A stretch of 64,000 nt of DNA from NCBI GenBank assembly GCA_949592205.1, contig CATIUR010000003.1, forward strand, positions 152,648,759-152,712,758, read 5' to 3'. This document shows, piece by piece, positions 1 to 12,600 of the stretch. Origin of the DNA: Helichrysum umbraculigerum (Eukaryota; Streptophyta; Magnoliopsida; Asterales; Asteraceae). Within the stretch, counting starts at the first letter, position 1. Every line of letters starts with the position of its first letter. The notes under the pieces are model-generated. The model did no database searches. It saw only the letters and a program-made list of their open reading frames with translations, and was not told the origin of the DNA. The position numbers and the translations under genes were made by a program.

Positions 1-981
1 TACAATAATGTTAAATTAAATATGCTTAAAAGTAATACTCGTATTATATTTGGTATCATCATGAGATCTATTTCAATCGCAACTAACTGATAAATTAACA
101 TTCTTTTTCACTATACCTAACGGATTTATATGGATTATTTTCACATTATAAGTCGTTATGAAATGCGGAGCTGATTGGTCCAAGTGCGATGACTTCAACA
201 ATACTTAAATTTGTGTATTTTCTTCATTAAAAGTGTTTTGATGATCTCGAATGCCACTTGCCCACTTTCACCTCTTTTTTGTTACCAACCTTGAGTATAT
301 TATACTACTCTCTCTCAATCAATCATTTTGAAATCCACAAAAACTCAATTAAGAAAACTCAATTAAAATTATGATTTCGTTCTATATTATTTTTAAGCCA
401 AATATCTTGGATTACTTAATCAGGTAAAATATATGTTGATAGATGGGGTAGATGTAGATGTTGTTTATTATTGTAAATACTATTTTGTAATTGGTTAATA
501 ATTTCGTAGACATTTTAGATTGTTGAGGATTTTAATTCTAAGAAGTTCGATACTTAATAAAATTACAATCTTTGTTTCGCACTAAAACGAGAGTAGAAAA
601 TCCCTTAAAACTAACATCTTTAAAGTAGTTTTTCTAACAATCTCCATCTGCTATTTATGAAATTACTATATTACCCTTTGTTTAATTATTAAAAATTTAG
701 AGCCATAGAATGTCATGTTCATGTATATCTTTCTACATTCACAAGCTCCAACTAATTTGTCAAACATTTCTAAATAATAAAATCTCAAGGTCTAACCCTA
801 CATTAAAATTTTCAGTTTCAAGCTTACATCTCCATCTCCATCTCCAGTGAGTTTTGTCAAACACACCCTTTATATAGAAAACACTAATTATTACGGAATA
901 TTATTCATTGTTCTTTCCACATAATTAATGATGGGTAAACTATCATTTATTTAGAGGAATAGAGCATAATCCCCATATTAA
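1..981. other. Intergenic, no gene seen
   Basis: AT-rich sequence with stops in all frames and no recognisable coding region. The stretch near 850-870 carries a motif resembling the inverted end of the MITE that follows, so part of it may be an older, eroded copy. I see nothing else that I can name. Confidence 0.5.
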
Positions 982-1194
982 GGGTGTGTTTGGCGAAAAG
1001 GTTTACGAGGGTTTTAGAGGCTTGAACTTCTACTTTTAATAAATTACCGTCCATAAGTTTTGTTTGGTAGCATAATAAAATTTAGGGCTTCATAAAAAAT
1101 TTTCGGAACAAATTCTCCAGCCCCAATTCCAGCCGCTCTAGCCTCCAGCCTTTGATCTCAACTCCAAGTTGTTGCTACTAAACACACCGTACCC
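982..1194. mobile_element. PIF/Harbinger-like MITE (TAA target site)
   Basis: A 213-bp non-coding segment. The left end reads GGGTGTGTTTGG and the right end, reverse-complemented, reads GGGTACGGTGTGTTTAG, so the ends are inverted with a small insertion. TAA flanks both sides (979-981 and 1195-1197), the usual PIF/Harbinger target-site duplication. There is no coding capacity, so it would depend on a transposase elsewhere. Confidence 0.5.
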
Positions 1195-1242
1195 TAAGAA
1201 TTGTTAATACAAAAAAGTTAGCAATTCCATGGGAGTATCTTA

Positions 1243-1473
1243 CGTTGCGTTTGGTTCACAAAATATTTTTGATGGAATTGTAATTTATCAAAGGAATTGG
1301 AATTTCATGGAATGTGAATTCTTTTGAATGAGGAAATTTGACGACTTACAACTCAATTCATTTGTGAACCAAACATGTTTGTGGAATGAAATTGAGATTT
1401 CCAAACATGTATGTGTGAAATTGAGATTTCAATTCCATCAAATTCGGTTGAATTCTACGAAAGAAACGCAACC
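1243..1473. mobile_element. PIF/Harbinger-like MITE (TTA target site)
   Basis: The left end CGTTGCGTTTGGTTC and the right end (reverse complement GGTTGCGTTTCTTTC) are inverted. TTA flanks the element at 1240-1242 and 1474-1476. The interior repeats the words GGAATTG and AATTCCAT in both orientations. A related element lies at 43555-43748. Confidence 0.55.
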
Positions 1474-1774
1474 TTAGGATATAACTTATAATCTAATCCT
1501 AAGAATTAAAAAGCTATAATTACAAATCTTGCAAGTGTGTCCATTACGAAAGAACTTAAAAGTGGTAAGATTAATCATAGCAACGCAGAAAATTGCGATT
1601 TTGATTGATAACTTTGTTTTTAAAAAGCAATTTAAACACTAAATTATCAATAAAAAAAACTCTGTTTAATTATAGCACAGAAAAAAAAAAGTGTATAATA
1701 GTTTGGAACGAACAAAGTGATGGGAATGCCAATAGAGTTTCGGGCCACTAATTAAAAAGACGTGCACCGTCCGA

Positions 1775-2303
1775 TAGGGGTGTCATAAATAACCGAACCC
1801 GAATAACTAACCCGAACCAAACCCGAATAACCCGAATTCGAAGCTTATTTGGCCATCCAAATTCGAATAACCCGAATTCGAATAACCGGAATCTTATTTG
1901 AATCGGGTTTCGGATAAATATTTTACAATTCGGGTAACCCGAATAACCCGAATAAGCACATAAGTTATATAATATACTAATATAACTTTATATGTATAAG
2001 TTTTTAATGATTTATATGAATACATCCATATATTATATACATATAAGTTACTTATGATGGTTTATATAAACTATTAGTGTCCCTTTGTAATATTTAAGTT
2101 TTGTTCAAGATGCGAAAATTTAGAATATCATCTTATTCGGGTTTAAATGGATAACCCGAACCCGACCCAAATCTAAATAACCCGAACCCGATTAACCCAA
2201 TCTTATTTGAATCGGGTTACGGATTAGATTATAAACTTGAAAAACCGAATAACCCGACTTGAATAACCTGAAACCCGATTAACCCGACCCAATGACACCC
2301 CTA
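1775..2303. mobile_element. Non-autonomous hAT element with 8-bp TSD
   Basis: A 529-bp element with perfect 12-bp terminal inverted repeats, TAGGGGTGTCAT at the left and its reverse complement at the right. The 8-bp duplication CCGTCCGA flanks it exactly (1767-1774 and 2304-2311). Eight-base duplications and TA-starting ends are the hAT signature. Both subterminal regions are dense in the word AACCCGAA, as expected for arrays of transposase-binding sites. No ORF encodes a transposase. Confidence 0.85.
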
Positions 2304-2311
2304 CCGTCCGA

Positions 2312-2970
2312 TGGTGTTTAGTACGTAATTTTTACATACTATATCTTACGAACTCACAAGTCACAAATCACAATCCATATTTTTATTCATTATTTTTTTA
2401 AGGAGAAAACCAAACCTATTACATATTTATTTATTTTCTGTCCACTAACGATATAAACCAGTTAATAGTTGTTACGATTAAGCCTCTTAAGAGATTTTAT
2501 TGCCAATAGGGACAAATGGATAATTGACTTCGTTTAACATTGAGGTTGCATTTGTAAAATTAATAAAGTGGCTAACGTACATGGCTACATGGTATTCATA
2601 TCATAATGTTATACGCTCTCAAAGTACAATACAAAAGCATAATATTTACATATCTAACCCCTTGAATTTTCTATCTAAACATTTTTAACTTCTCAAATAC
2701 ACTTGTATGCACATAAAGTTATGTAACTCTAGTAGCGCTCATAATTTTTCCTTAAATGATAATATAGAAGGGAGATTCGCTTGCGCTTCGCAGTGAGTAA
2801 TTGAGTACGCGATAATTTAAACTTTTAAAGATCACAAAATTATGTAATGTAGCTTTATTTGTTTATCTATAACGCGCTGCAAGTTAAAAAAACATAGTAC
2901 AAATTTTATTTTGAACAAAACTTTTCAATTTCATAAACATATATGGATAAGAAATTGTCATACAAAAAAG
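2312..2970. other. Intergenic, nothing recognised
   Basis: AT-rich sequence with no open frame of note and no clear repeat ends. Confidence 0.4.
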
Positions 2971-2971
2971 A

Positions 2972-3034
<63 letters not shown>

Positions 3035-3140
3035 AAATAATAATAATAAGAAGAAGAAGAAGAAGAAGAACAATAAATAAGTAATTACAATAACAAATAA
3101 TAATAATAACAATAATAATAATAATAATAATAATAATAAG
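2971..3140. repeat. Compound microsatellite (TA)n-(AAG)n-(AAT)n
   Basis: About 30 TA units (2972-3031) are followed by an AAG run (about 3049-3070) and AAT/AAC runs to 3139. It is probably highly length-polymorphic. Confidence 0.9.
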
Positions 3141-3304
3141 TTGGTAAATAATAAAACATGCAAATATAATTTTTTTATGGGTTGTTTTGTACTTTATTTA
3201 AAGTTAAGGGGTTAATTCGTAATTTATAGAAAGTTATAAATAGTCTAAAAATAAAGATGGGCTGGGAGTCGATCATGCAACCACTTACATGCAACCACTT
3301 GTAA

Positions 3305-3664
3305 GAGCATACGGAGTGGACTAAGTTCTCGTCGCCGTTCAACAAGAAGAACACCGAAGCTCAGTATTCTCCACTCCCCTTCGAAGTTCTTGCTCGGTGT
3401 TCTTCGCCAACGTGCGGCCCAACACGTTGTTTTACAAGTCGTTCTCTTATTTTTTATTGTTTTTATTTGGTTCAAACGGTTACCAAAAAAAAAAAAAAAA
3501 CTTTTTTTCCCTTAAAAAATAATAAAATAATCTACAGAACACTGAACTGAACACTGAACCTCAAGGTTAACCATTACCTCACTTTTCAGCTTCAGTGTTC
3601 AAGTTCAGTATTCATTTGAACACTGAACTAAACACTGAAACTCCATCAACCACTCCATGTGCTC
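3305..3664. mobile_element. PIF/Harbinger-like MITE (TAA target site)
   Basis: The left end GAGCATACGGAGTGG and the right end (reverse complement GAGCACATGGAGTGG) are inverted, with TAA on both sides (3302-3304 and 3665-3667). The interior repeats 'aacactgaac' in both senses. It carries no transposase. Confidence 0.65.
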
Positions 3665-3851
3665 TAAGATAGATAGAGACCTTACTAACTTAGCTAGACA
3701 ACTCTGTGTTATTACTATTGATTACTTAAATTATATCTCCAAAAAGTGGTATAAAAGGACAAAATTATTAGTGTTCACAAGGGGCACCGTCCGTCGGGTA
3801 TTCACTATGGAGGTAATATATAGAATAATTTGTTTTGTATGCACCATCAAC

Positions 3852-4213
3852 TAGACGTGAACAAAGTCGGGTATTAGCCCGACCCGACCCGTATCCGGAA
3901 CCCGAACCGGGTTTTAGGTCAAAGGATGAGAACCGGTTTGTTAACCTACCCGACCCGACCCGAACCGGGTTTTTGACCCACGGATACCGGTTTTTAAACC
4001 GGGTTTTTCCGGGTTTTATACCGGGTTTTCCAACCCGACCCGTATCGTACCCGGTCCCAACCCGATTTGAATTTCAAAAACCCAACCCGGGTCTCTACCC
4101 GCCGGGTACGAAAAAAACCCGAACCGGGTTAAAAAAAAACCGGTTTTTTTCGGGTTCGGTTTCGGGTTTTTTTCCGGGTTCGGTTCCGGGTACGGGTTTT
4201 TTGTTCACGACTA
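3852..4213. mobile_element. Non-autonomous hAT element with 8-bp TSD
   Basis: A 362-bp element. The left end TAGACGTGAACAAA and the right end (reverse complement TAGTCGTGAACAAA) match at 13 of 14 positions. The 8-bp duplication CCATCAAC lies at 3844-3851 and 4214-4221. The interior is almost entirely CCGGGTT/AACCCGG words. An open frame of about 138 codons across it is a by-product of this repetition and is not a gene. Confidence 0.85.
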
Positions 4214-4538
4214 CCATCAACTATGATATTAGTTTGTTCAATATCTATTAAAATGGTGGTTTATTATTGTTTCGATGTATATTTTACTTTACTTTTTTAT
4301 ATTGTATGTATCGTAGTTACATAATTACAGATTAAATAGATATAAAAGACCAAATAAATATATATCGCATGCAATAGTAAAATAGAAAAGTATAATACAC
4401 TTTAATATAATAAACAATAAATAACATAAAACGATATTATATGTATCTATTGTAATTTGTAAGTTTAGAACTTATGAAAATACCCATAAATATCGACGCT
4501 TCCAATAATCGAGATTCCATAAATATCGATCGGTATAA

Positions 4539-5105
4539 GAGCATCTCCAATGTATGCACTATTTTAGTGTATCAAATTGCACTATTTTAGTGCAAAAAGA
4601 TAATCTTTAGAGAATATGCTTACACTAAAAAAAGTTGCTCCAATGTGTTACACTAAATTTTTACACTAAATCATTTTAAATTGATTTTAAATACACAATT
4701 TAACAATATACTATTAAAACTTTTATAAAACTACTAAAATATAATAAGAGTTGTAATAACGATCATTATATTTAAAATTTAAGAAAATATAAATGGATTT
4801 TTGTATTAAAATTATGAAGTTCCTTTGATAAATATAATAGGAAACATTATATTTAGTAATACTAAAAATATTAATGACAAATTAATAATCAATACATCAT
4901 ATAAATATATTTTAATTATTATAAATATTATTATTTAATGTGAATAGTGTTTAGTGCAAAGTTTAGTGTAGCACTATATTTGGTGCAGCACTAAACACTA
5001 TTTGCCACTGCACTATAATAGTGTAGTGTTTAGGGCTAACATTGGAGCGGTTTTGCACTATTTTAATGTAAAAAGGTACGGATAGTGTATACATTTGAGA
5101 TGCTC
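4539..5105. mobile_element. Tourist/PIF-Harbinger MITE (TAA target site)
   Basis: The left end GAGCATCTCCAATGTATGCAC-like sequence and the right end (reverse complement beginning GAGCATCTCAAATGTATAC) form terminal inverted repeats of about 20 bp. TAA flanks both sides (4536-4538 and 5106-5108). 'CACTATTTTAGTG'-type words recur near both ends. The centre is very AT-rich and non-coding. Confidence 0.75.
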
Positions 5106-5180
5106 TAAGGAAGAAACACATTTAAGTGCATTTGACAAAGATTCCTTATACAACTGTACAGGGGGAATATATTGAGATAA

Positions 5181-5469
5181 GAGTAAATTATTTAAATCGT
5201 CCTTGTAGTTTTCAATTTTATCCATACGTCGTCCTTCACTCCCAAAAATTATTTAAATCGTCCCTGTGGTTTTCAATTTTGTTCAACGATAGTCAAAAAT
5301 GGACTACTAGTGAACAAAACTTTCCGAAAATAAATTATTTAAATAGTCCATTTTGAACTATCGTTGAACAAAATTAAAAACCACAGGGACGATTTAAATA
5401 ATTTTTGGGAGTGAAGGACGATGTATGGATAAAATTGAAAACCACATGGACGATTTAAATAATTTACTC
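5181..5469. mobile_element. Fold-back Mutator-like MITE, 9-bp TSD
   Basis: A 289-bp near-complete palindrome: arms beginning GAGTAAATTATTTAAAT and ending with the reverse complement fold over almost the whole element. The 9-bp duplication TTGAGATAA flanks it exactly (5172-5180 and 5470-5478), the length typical of Mutator-like elements. A second member with the same GAGTAAATT ends is at 47412-47679. The transcript would form a long hairpin and could feed small-RNA production (inference). Confidence 0.8.
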
Positions 5470-5645
5470 TTGAGATAATTGAGATGTACTGTTCATCATT
5501 TTATAGAATATATTCGTAAGTTGTTCACGTATATGATTAAATATTATTATATAAGCTTGGTAAAGGAAAAAGGAATATATTTTTTGGTAAGTCAGATATA
5601 GTTGATACAATAAGACACTTTATTATTATTATTATTATTATATAA

Positions 5646-6439
5646 GGGTGGGGTTCAAATGAAAATAAGAATTTGTGTGAGAATAAGGGAACCAATAATA
5701 TTTTGTCATGTGTACAAAGAGAATGTTCCACATGTATAAAACCCATTTACCCCCAACATCAATTATCTCACAAACCACAAATCAAAAAATTACGAAAATT
5801 GCACCATTAAATTCAGCGTTTTCTCCTTTTCGATTTGACGTCTCTCAAGGCATACTTTCGACGAGTTTTTCTTCCCATCTCTTTTGGTGGGTTTTACATT
5901 TACAAACACATGTGTTAAAGTGTTTTGTTTAGGGTTTGGGGTTAGGGTTGGGGGTTTCGCCCCGAAACCCCAAACTCCCAACCCTAAACCCTAACCCCTA
6001 AACCCCAAACCTTAAACCCTAAACGCTTTACACAACTCTAAACCCTAAATCATACTAAACCCTAAACCTTAACCCCTACTAAACCCTAACCCTAAACCCT
6101 AACCCTAAACCCTAGCCCTAAACCCTAACCCTAACCACAAATCAAGTGTACAATCAATCACTAACACATGTGTTACTATTTTGTAAAACCCACCAAAAAA
6201 TGAAAAAAAAAAAAAAAAAGTTGTCAAAAGCATGCCTTGAGGGACGGCAAATCGAAGAGGAGAAAACTCTGAATTTTATGGTGCAATTTTATGATTTTTC
6301 GATTTGTTGTTTGTGAGATAATTGATGTTGGGGGTAAATGAGTTTTGTACATGTGAACATTCTCTTTGTACACATGGTACAATATCATTGGTTCCCTCAT
6401 TCTCACTCAAAATTGATATACTCATTTGAACTATACTCT
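5646..6439. mobile_element. Fold-back element with telomere-like core
   Basis: Long inverted arms (about 5646-5900 and 6190-6439) share words such as GGTTCAAATGA, ACAAAGAGAATGTT and CCCCCAACATCAATTATCTC. The flanks ATTATATAA (5637-5645) and ATTATGTAA (6440-6448) match at 8 of 9 positions, consistent with a slightly decayed 9-bp Mutator-type duplication. The centre carries a telomere-like satellite (separate entry). A sister element with a different core is at 25623-26283. Confidence 0.65.
5929..6136. repeat. Interstitial telomere-like repeats
   Basis: A short G-rich run (TTTAGGG, GGGTTAGGG variants) is followed by about 150 bp of CCCTAAA and CCCTAA words with C-number variation. CCCTAAA/TTTAGGG is the Arabidopsis-type plant telomere unit. 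It lies inside a fold-back transposon, not at a chromosome end, and the two orientations face each other. Confidence 0.85.
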
Positions 6440-7879
6440 ATTATGTAAATTAAAAACTTTATTAATTCTAATACAAATACATATTTTATGTTTATACAAG
6501 TCAGGACAAAACATTAGTGGATAATATACATAATTCAGGTTATCTGATGAGCCTTGTATAATGATTCCTTTTGAAGAACAGCTTGCCTCCGGATTAGTGT
6601 ACGTATACAGTATTGATTAGAGTATATCATTTCTAAACTAACAAGGCCTTATTATTTTGAAATTGGGCTGGCTAGCTGATTGGGTGTGGCCCATTAAATA
6701 AATCTTGGCCCCATTCATCATCTTTCTTTATAGATTTTGTTGGTATCATACTATCATCTGTCCGTTTGTTAGATAGTAAATAAACAAAACTGACATGTCA
6801 AAAAAAAAAAAAAAAGAAAGAGTAACTATGTGAAACTATAAATAAATGGTGAATGATTTTTTGGCCCCATACAATAGGTGAATGATTTTTTGTATGGGTC
6901 AAAACGAGTCAGGTATGGTCGTGCCAACCTTTCGGCACTCAGTTTCCTCTTTAGCCTTGCCTCGCCTCTGTTTAAATTATTTAACTAATGGACTAGATAT
7001 GATTTCAATATGTTATCAAAATGAGTAACTATGTGAAACTATAAATAAATGGTGAATATATGAAAGTAAAAAGGGTCATTTCCTGAAACGACGTAACAGC
7101 CCAAGAACTCAAGTAGTAAATTCACACCTATAAGAGGAAAAAGAGCCTAAAGAAATTCATGAAAGGAAAGCATGTAATGGGTACCTATATTTCCATTTAC
7201 TCTAATTTCAAGTGTAAGAAAGATGCAATCAAGAATAGTACTTCATCACGAGGGTAGCGCGCAAATTCTTTGTGTTACATTTTGTATTTTGAATGGAGAT
7301 GGAGATACCTTGGAATAAGAAGGCAAAATATAAGAATATGATCCTCAAGATAAAGCTTGCAGACATGTAATGTTCATCAACTAGCAACAAATATACTGAA
7401 ACAAAGATCATGTATTCAAATTTCATGCAGAGAAGCCAATTTTATCACGCGGAACATACTACTGTGTAGATCTCTTGATATCCTCTGTTTTAGAAAGCAG
7501 GTGCCACTTAGCCAAACACTAGTTATTGATATCCAATTGTTAATACAAAGAGAAGAAGGGTCAAACAGGGAAGAAACTTATAGTCACAAAGTATGATTTA
7601 TTCACACTTAACGTGACTGGTATAGTTTATCATCACAAGAAAACGTGTGCAAATCAGTTCTATGTATAGCTTCCTATAAAACATATAAATGGCTCACATA
7701 TATATCTATAAAAAAAATACTGGAACTATCCTGTAAGTAGGGGCGAGTCTTCCATGTTAGATGGGGGTCCATTGCAACCACCTCATTTTCAAAAATTTTT
7801 ACAGAGCCCTATGTACACATATCATGGGCACCACTTATAAGTTAATTTGGACCCCATTTGGGCTAGGAAAAAAATAGCT
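6440..7879. other. Intergenic, unresolved
   Basis: No open frame here has family features that I recognise. Around 6540-6650 and 7220-7350 the minus strand has short stretches that are less AT-rich and could be remnants of exons, but I cannot link them into a gene. Positions 7737-7879 begin with a 'taggggcgag' word reminiscent of hAT ends and run straight into the long repeat that follows. Confidence 0.35.
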
Positions 7880-8044
7880 GATGACGTACCTAGTGATAAG
7901 ATATACATGCTACTTTCCACTAGTCATTTGGATGTGTTGGTCATCGGAAGCACCCTTCTACCCGACTGGCATGAAACACCCTTCTACCCGACTGGCATGA
8001 AGCACCCTTCTATCCAATGGGTATGAAACACCCTTTTACCCAAA

Positions 8045-8068
8045 GTGAGTCCTATATATAGGACTCAC
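8045..8068 (+). promoter_or_regulatory. TATA box inside a 24-bp perfect palindrome
   Basis: The half-site GTGAGTCCTATA is followed immediately by its exact reverse complement, so the TATATATA core sits at the dyad centre. It is repeated unchanged at 16831-16854. It lies about 30 bp upstream of a CT-rich tract that could be the transcript start. Promoter function is inferred from position and sequence. Confidence 0.6.
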
Positions 8069-8397
8069 ATCTCACACTTGAAAGGGGATAGTCTCTCTCT
8101 AACTTTCTCTCTCTATTAGCTCTGCTACCTAAAGGGGATTTCTGACATTCGTGGCGTACAGCCCGCACCTACCTAAGGGTGGTTCGGGTTACCAGTTGGG
8201 AACCGCCAGCCGAAGGCTTAATAGCCCTTCGGTTCAGGACCTCTCGAAGTGCCTTTCTACCCGCAAGTACCTAAACACCCAAAATGACCTTTGGCATGTG
8301 GGTTCGGCCTATAGGTTCAACCCATAGGTGAACTTCAGTCCGTAGGTAACCTTCAGCCCGTAGGTGCCTTTCATCCTCTACCGACCTGAAGTGTCAT

Positions 8398-8870
8398 TCA
8401 TCCCCTTCGGCCTGAAGTACCCTTCGGCCTGAAGTACCCTTCATTCCCCTTCGGCCTGAAGTATCCTTCGGCCTGAAGTATCCTTCGGCCTGAAGTACCC
8501 TTCATTCCCCTTCGGCCCGAAGTACCCTTCGGCCTGAAGTACCCTTCATTCCCCTTCGGCCTGAAGTATCCTTCGGCCTGAAGTACCCTTCATTCCCCTT
8601 CGGCCCGAAGTACCCTTCGGCCTGAAGTACCCTTCATTCCCCTTCGGCCCGAAGTACCCTTCGGCCTGAAGTACCCTTCATTCCCCTTCGGCCTGAAGTA
8701 CCCTTCATGTCGCACCGGCCTGAAGTACCCTTCATTCCCCTTCGGCCTGAAGTACCCTTCATGCCGCACCTACCTGAAGTGCCCTTCATCCCCTGCCAAC
8801 CTAAAGTGCCCTTCATGCCGCACCAACCTGAAGTGCCTTTCATCCCCTGCCAACCTAGTGCCCTTCATGC
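8398..8870. repeat. GC-rich minisatellite, 27-bp units
   Basis: Tandem units of the type TTCGGCCTGAAGTACCC, alternating with TTCATTCCCC spacers, give a common period of 27 bp. Because 27 is divisible by three, the minus strand stays open and reads as a repeated MKGTSGRRG/MKGTSGRCG peptide. I treat this as a satellite artefact, not a protein. Confidence 0.85.
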
Positions 8871-8885
8871 CTCACCAACTTGAGG

Positions 8886-9695
8886 TAATACTCCGAACGT
8901 CCTGTTGGCCGGAGCTTACTCCGAGCAGGGTGTTATTCAAAGTTCAGCATCGGCAGCACCCTTTCCGCAACTCACACACTTACATACCTCAACATTCTTG
9001 GTTACAACCTTCATTGCCGACCTCAGGTTTCGGACTTCGTCATACGCTTTCTGGTGCGGATCTTTGCCGAACCACCCTTCACCTAAACCTTTTCAAGAAA
9101 TACGAGTATAAAAAAGAAAGTTAAAAGTATGATACAATAGTTTTAAATTGTATCAAACTCAAAGTGGAAAGTATGATACAGTGGTTTTAAACTCAACGTC
9201 ATGAAGATAAAAGAAGTAACTTACAAGTTACAATACATAATGTACAACTATATTTTTAAAAAAGATATCTCATGGGAAAAAGGTAACATAGGTTCCTCCT
9301 ACAATTAAGTATTTAACCCAAGTATATACATGAAAATATTCGAAATAGTACACCCATTATTAAAATATTTTGTTTGTACAACAAAAGTTAAAAGGTAACT
9401 GATGTCGTCTTACATAAAGCAAACTATACGTGTTTGACCAAAGTATTATTGTAGTCCAAATGTTTACACATATAATTTAAAGAAAAACATAGACCCATGC
9501 ATGATCCCTTTGATTCTTCTCTCATACAAAACAAATTCCAAACACGATCCTCTTTGACGAAGCTTGAAGTTTTCTATATACTCCGTATTAAAAAAAAAAA
9601 AAAAAATGATGGTAGAACCCAGCTTATGCTAATTTTGTTAACCTTTCCAACCACACAAATGAAGGCCAAAGTTTTATTGAAAGAGGCTGTGCAAA
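8886..9695 (+). mobile_element. Interior of non-coding LTR element, left part
   Basis: Sequence between the left long repeat and the inserted solo LTR. It has no coding capacity. Words such as 'cttcgg' and 'ccgaa' resemble the right interior part (12767-16638), supporting one original element split by the insertion. Confidence 0.45.
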
Positions 9696-12600
9696 TGTGA
9701 CACTTCTAAAAATTAGGTATATAATTATACTTAATTACATGCATTTCTTACGATAATTCTCTGCATTTGTTTTAAACTAAACTTAGGATGTGATGTCAGC
9801 CTAGCGAGCCCAAATCAATATTACATGAAGTATTACATAAATTGTAATTTATAAAAAAAAAAATTACGCGATTATTAGCTGAAAAGTTACCAAATACGCC
9901 CGAATAAATGCGACAAAAATAAATAACGAAAGTTGGTGACAAAATATATAATTAATAATTCAATTATTAATTACGAGTATTTATATACCTATAACATATG
10001 GGAAAAGTGATCAAATAAACGTTTTATATAAAACGTGTCTCGAAGCGAACAGAAATAATTCTAAAACGCACATACGAAGTCAAATCATAAAAATTCCAAT
10101 TTTGTGATCCATTTGAAAGTAAATAGAACATTACCTCAAAATATGAAATCCGAACTTAACCGAAATTTGACGCCCAAATGAATGCGCGCAGTAAAATGTA
10201 CAAAAATGTACAACTGTCAAAAATAATGATAACCTCATTATTCTGAAAGTATATTAAGAACCAGGAGAACACCTACAAAATGAAAATATAAAAAGTTATA
10301 TTTTATATTGCTACAATTATACCCGTACTCGAAATTGCAGTACAAAAATAAGCCACCAACCGCCAATAATTTGGGAGACCAGTTACTATACTCGAACCAT
10401 ACCTCCTGATTTAAAAATTATACTCCGTATGATATCTTGTTCCCAAATCTTTTTCATCACCATTTCCATTCATCATCAAATATCAATCTCATCTCTCTCT
10501 CAAAACACAAGATCATAATCAGCTTAGGCAATCAGCAGCAACAGCAAGTGAAGTAGTAGTAGTAGAACACACAAGCCAGAGCCATCATCCTCATCATCAT
10601 CGTCATTCTCATCTTCATCATCACAACATCATCATCTTCCTCACACATCATTGTAAGAAAACTTATTTTCTTTAATTTCTACACTTTGATTTAGTGATAT
10701 AACATGATTTCATAACATAATCCATGTATTAAACTTAGTGATTTGAAGATTTGATGATTGATTCTTGAAAAGGAATTATAAAAACCAAAAATTGAAAACT
10801 TAAATTAACATGTAAAAGCTTGTTGTTAAATGTTATAATGATGTATATTGTTGTTATGGATCATATAAACACGAAACCCATTCAAACCCTTGCATAAAAA
10901 CACCACGAAATCGAACTTCAAAACTTGAAAACGGAGCAGGGGACTGGACTGGAACATGTAGCCGATCGGCTAAGCATAAGCCGAACGGCTAAGAAAAAGC
11001 CGAACGGCTGAGTGCCTAAAACCGATCGGCTGGGATGCGGGACTTCTGGGCTGTGTGGACTTGGGTCGTGCTAGATAACGGGCTAAACATGTGGACTCGG
11101 AAACGGATAATGGGCTTGGACTGGGCCGAGGCACAAAGCCGAACGGCTTATGGACAAGCCGAACGGCTGGCCAAGCCGAACGGCTGGCCCAAGCCGATCG
11201 GCTGGGTTGGGCTGCATGTTGGGCCGTGGTCGCGGGCTGGGCCAAATGCTTCTTGGGTTTGAAACTTTAAGTTTGGACCGAGAGTTAAATTAAATAAACG
11301 GGCCATTGGGTCAAAACTTGTCAATGGGCCAAACGGGTTATGTAATGATATATTGATGATATAAACATAAATTCGAGACCCGAATAATGTATCCGAGAAC
11401 TCAAGTTAACAAACAATACTTGGATAATATTATATATTTTCAACAACAATCATCAACGACATACACAAACTTAAGAAATTGATAATTTCTTTAAACAAAC
11501 AAATTATTAACGTAAGTAAATAAAGTACTTATAGTTAATACATTATTGTGTATAGGTTGACTACGTTTGGACTACGTTATCATATCTCGCTAGCATTCAC
11601 ATCCGAGCACTCACAGTGAGTTCACAAACCCCTTTTTACTGTTTTAATGCTTTTAAAACTCGGGGTGGAAAACATAGAAATCGTATGTATAACTGCATGC
11701 GATAACTGATTTAAATACTGCATGTATTTACTTGATTTATTTATGAAAGGGTATTTCATACGTGACTATTTGTGGAAGGGTATTTCACACAACTATTTGA
11801 ACTATGATTTATGAAACGTTTTCATACTATTTTGGGAATTTAGACAACGAGTCTTGGTACAGATCTAGGCTGAACGATGTAGTGCATAAAAGACCTTATG
11901 GCTACAGACTATAACCATTAGCTAGGTGACTCTAGCCACTGAGTATACGGATAGTACTATCGCCGTGACGACCCTCCTACGGATTTGGGAGCGTATACTT
12001 AATTGTTCAGCATGGCAAATAACAACAGATTAGGGTTGTGGTTTGGTTATAGGGTTAGATCGGGTTACCTTACTTGACAGGTTTAGCTCACCTTTCAAGG
12101 GATCACCGTCTAAATATTCCCATACACAAAACTACTGTTTAGGAAGTGATTTCCTACGTATACTATATTGGAAATGTTAATCTTGATTTAGGTTAACCTG
12201 TGTTTCCTACTGATAACTGATTTGGGGAAATGTTAATTGTTAATAACTTGTGTTTCCTACTTGACAAACAACACTTATTTGGAAATGTTATTCTTAAATG
12301 ATTAACTTGTGTTTCCTACATAACAAACAAACTTGTGAATTCACTCAACAATTTTGTTGACGATTTACTCTATGTTTTTCAGGGAATTAGCAGCGTAAGT
12401 AAGATCTGCATGCATATCAGGACGGACTACCCTGGACTTGTTAGGATGCCACTACTTTTGGGACACTTGGATTTCCTCTGTATAACTGCAACTACTGCAG
12501 TCATACCTATGAAATCTACTTTTGATATTATGTATTTTATGAAATACTGATTTCAACTACTACTATTACTGTTACCACTTTTCAAGTGGTAATCTTTTGT

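Larger units (their letters stand above)
7880..8885 (+). mobile_element. LTR-like long repeat, left copy
   Basis: Starts TGATGACGTACC and is nearly identical to 16639-17677 over its first 500 bp, which makes this pair the likely LTRs of one non-coding retrotransposon. It contains a TATA element inside a palindrome (8045-8068), a CT-rich presumed leader ('gatagtctctctctaac') and a GC-rich minisatellite (8398-8870). Its right end differs from that of the other copy, which ends GGCCATCA, so the boundary is approximate. TGATG at the start and CATCA at the end of the right copy are inverted termini as in LTRs. No clean TSD was found for the pair. Confidence 0.6.

Noticed and set aside
3835..4251. 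Open frame of 138 codons, Pro/Arg/Gly-rich
   Set aside because: It lies over a hAT element made of CCGGGTT words; openness follows from the repeat, with no start context or domain.
8634..8843. Repetitive MKGTSGRRG-type protein on the minus strand (also 17311-17645)
   Set aside because: Product of a 27-bp-period minisatellite inside LTR-like repeats; open frames appear on both strands.
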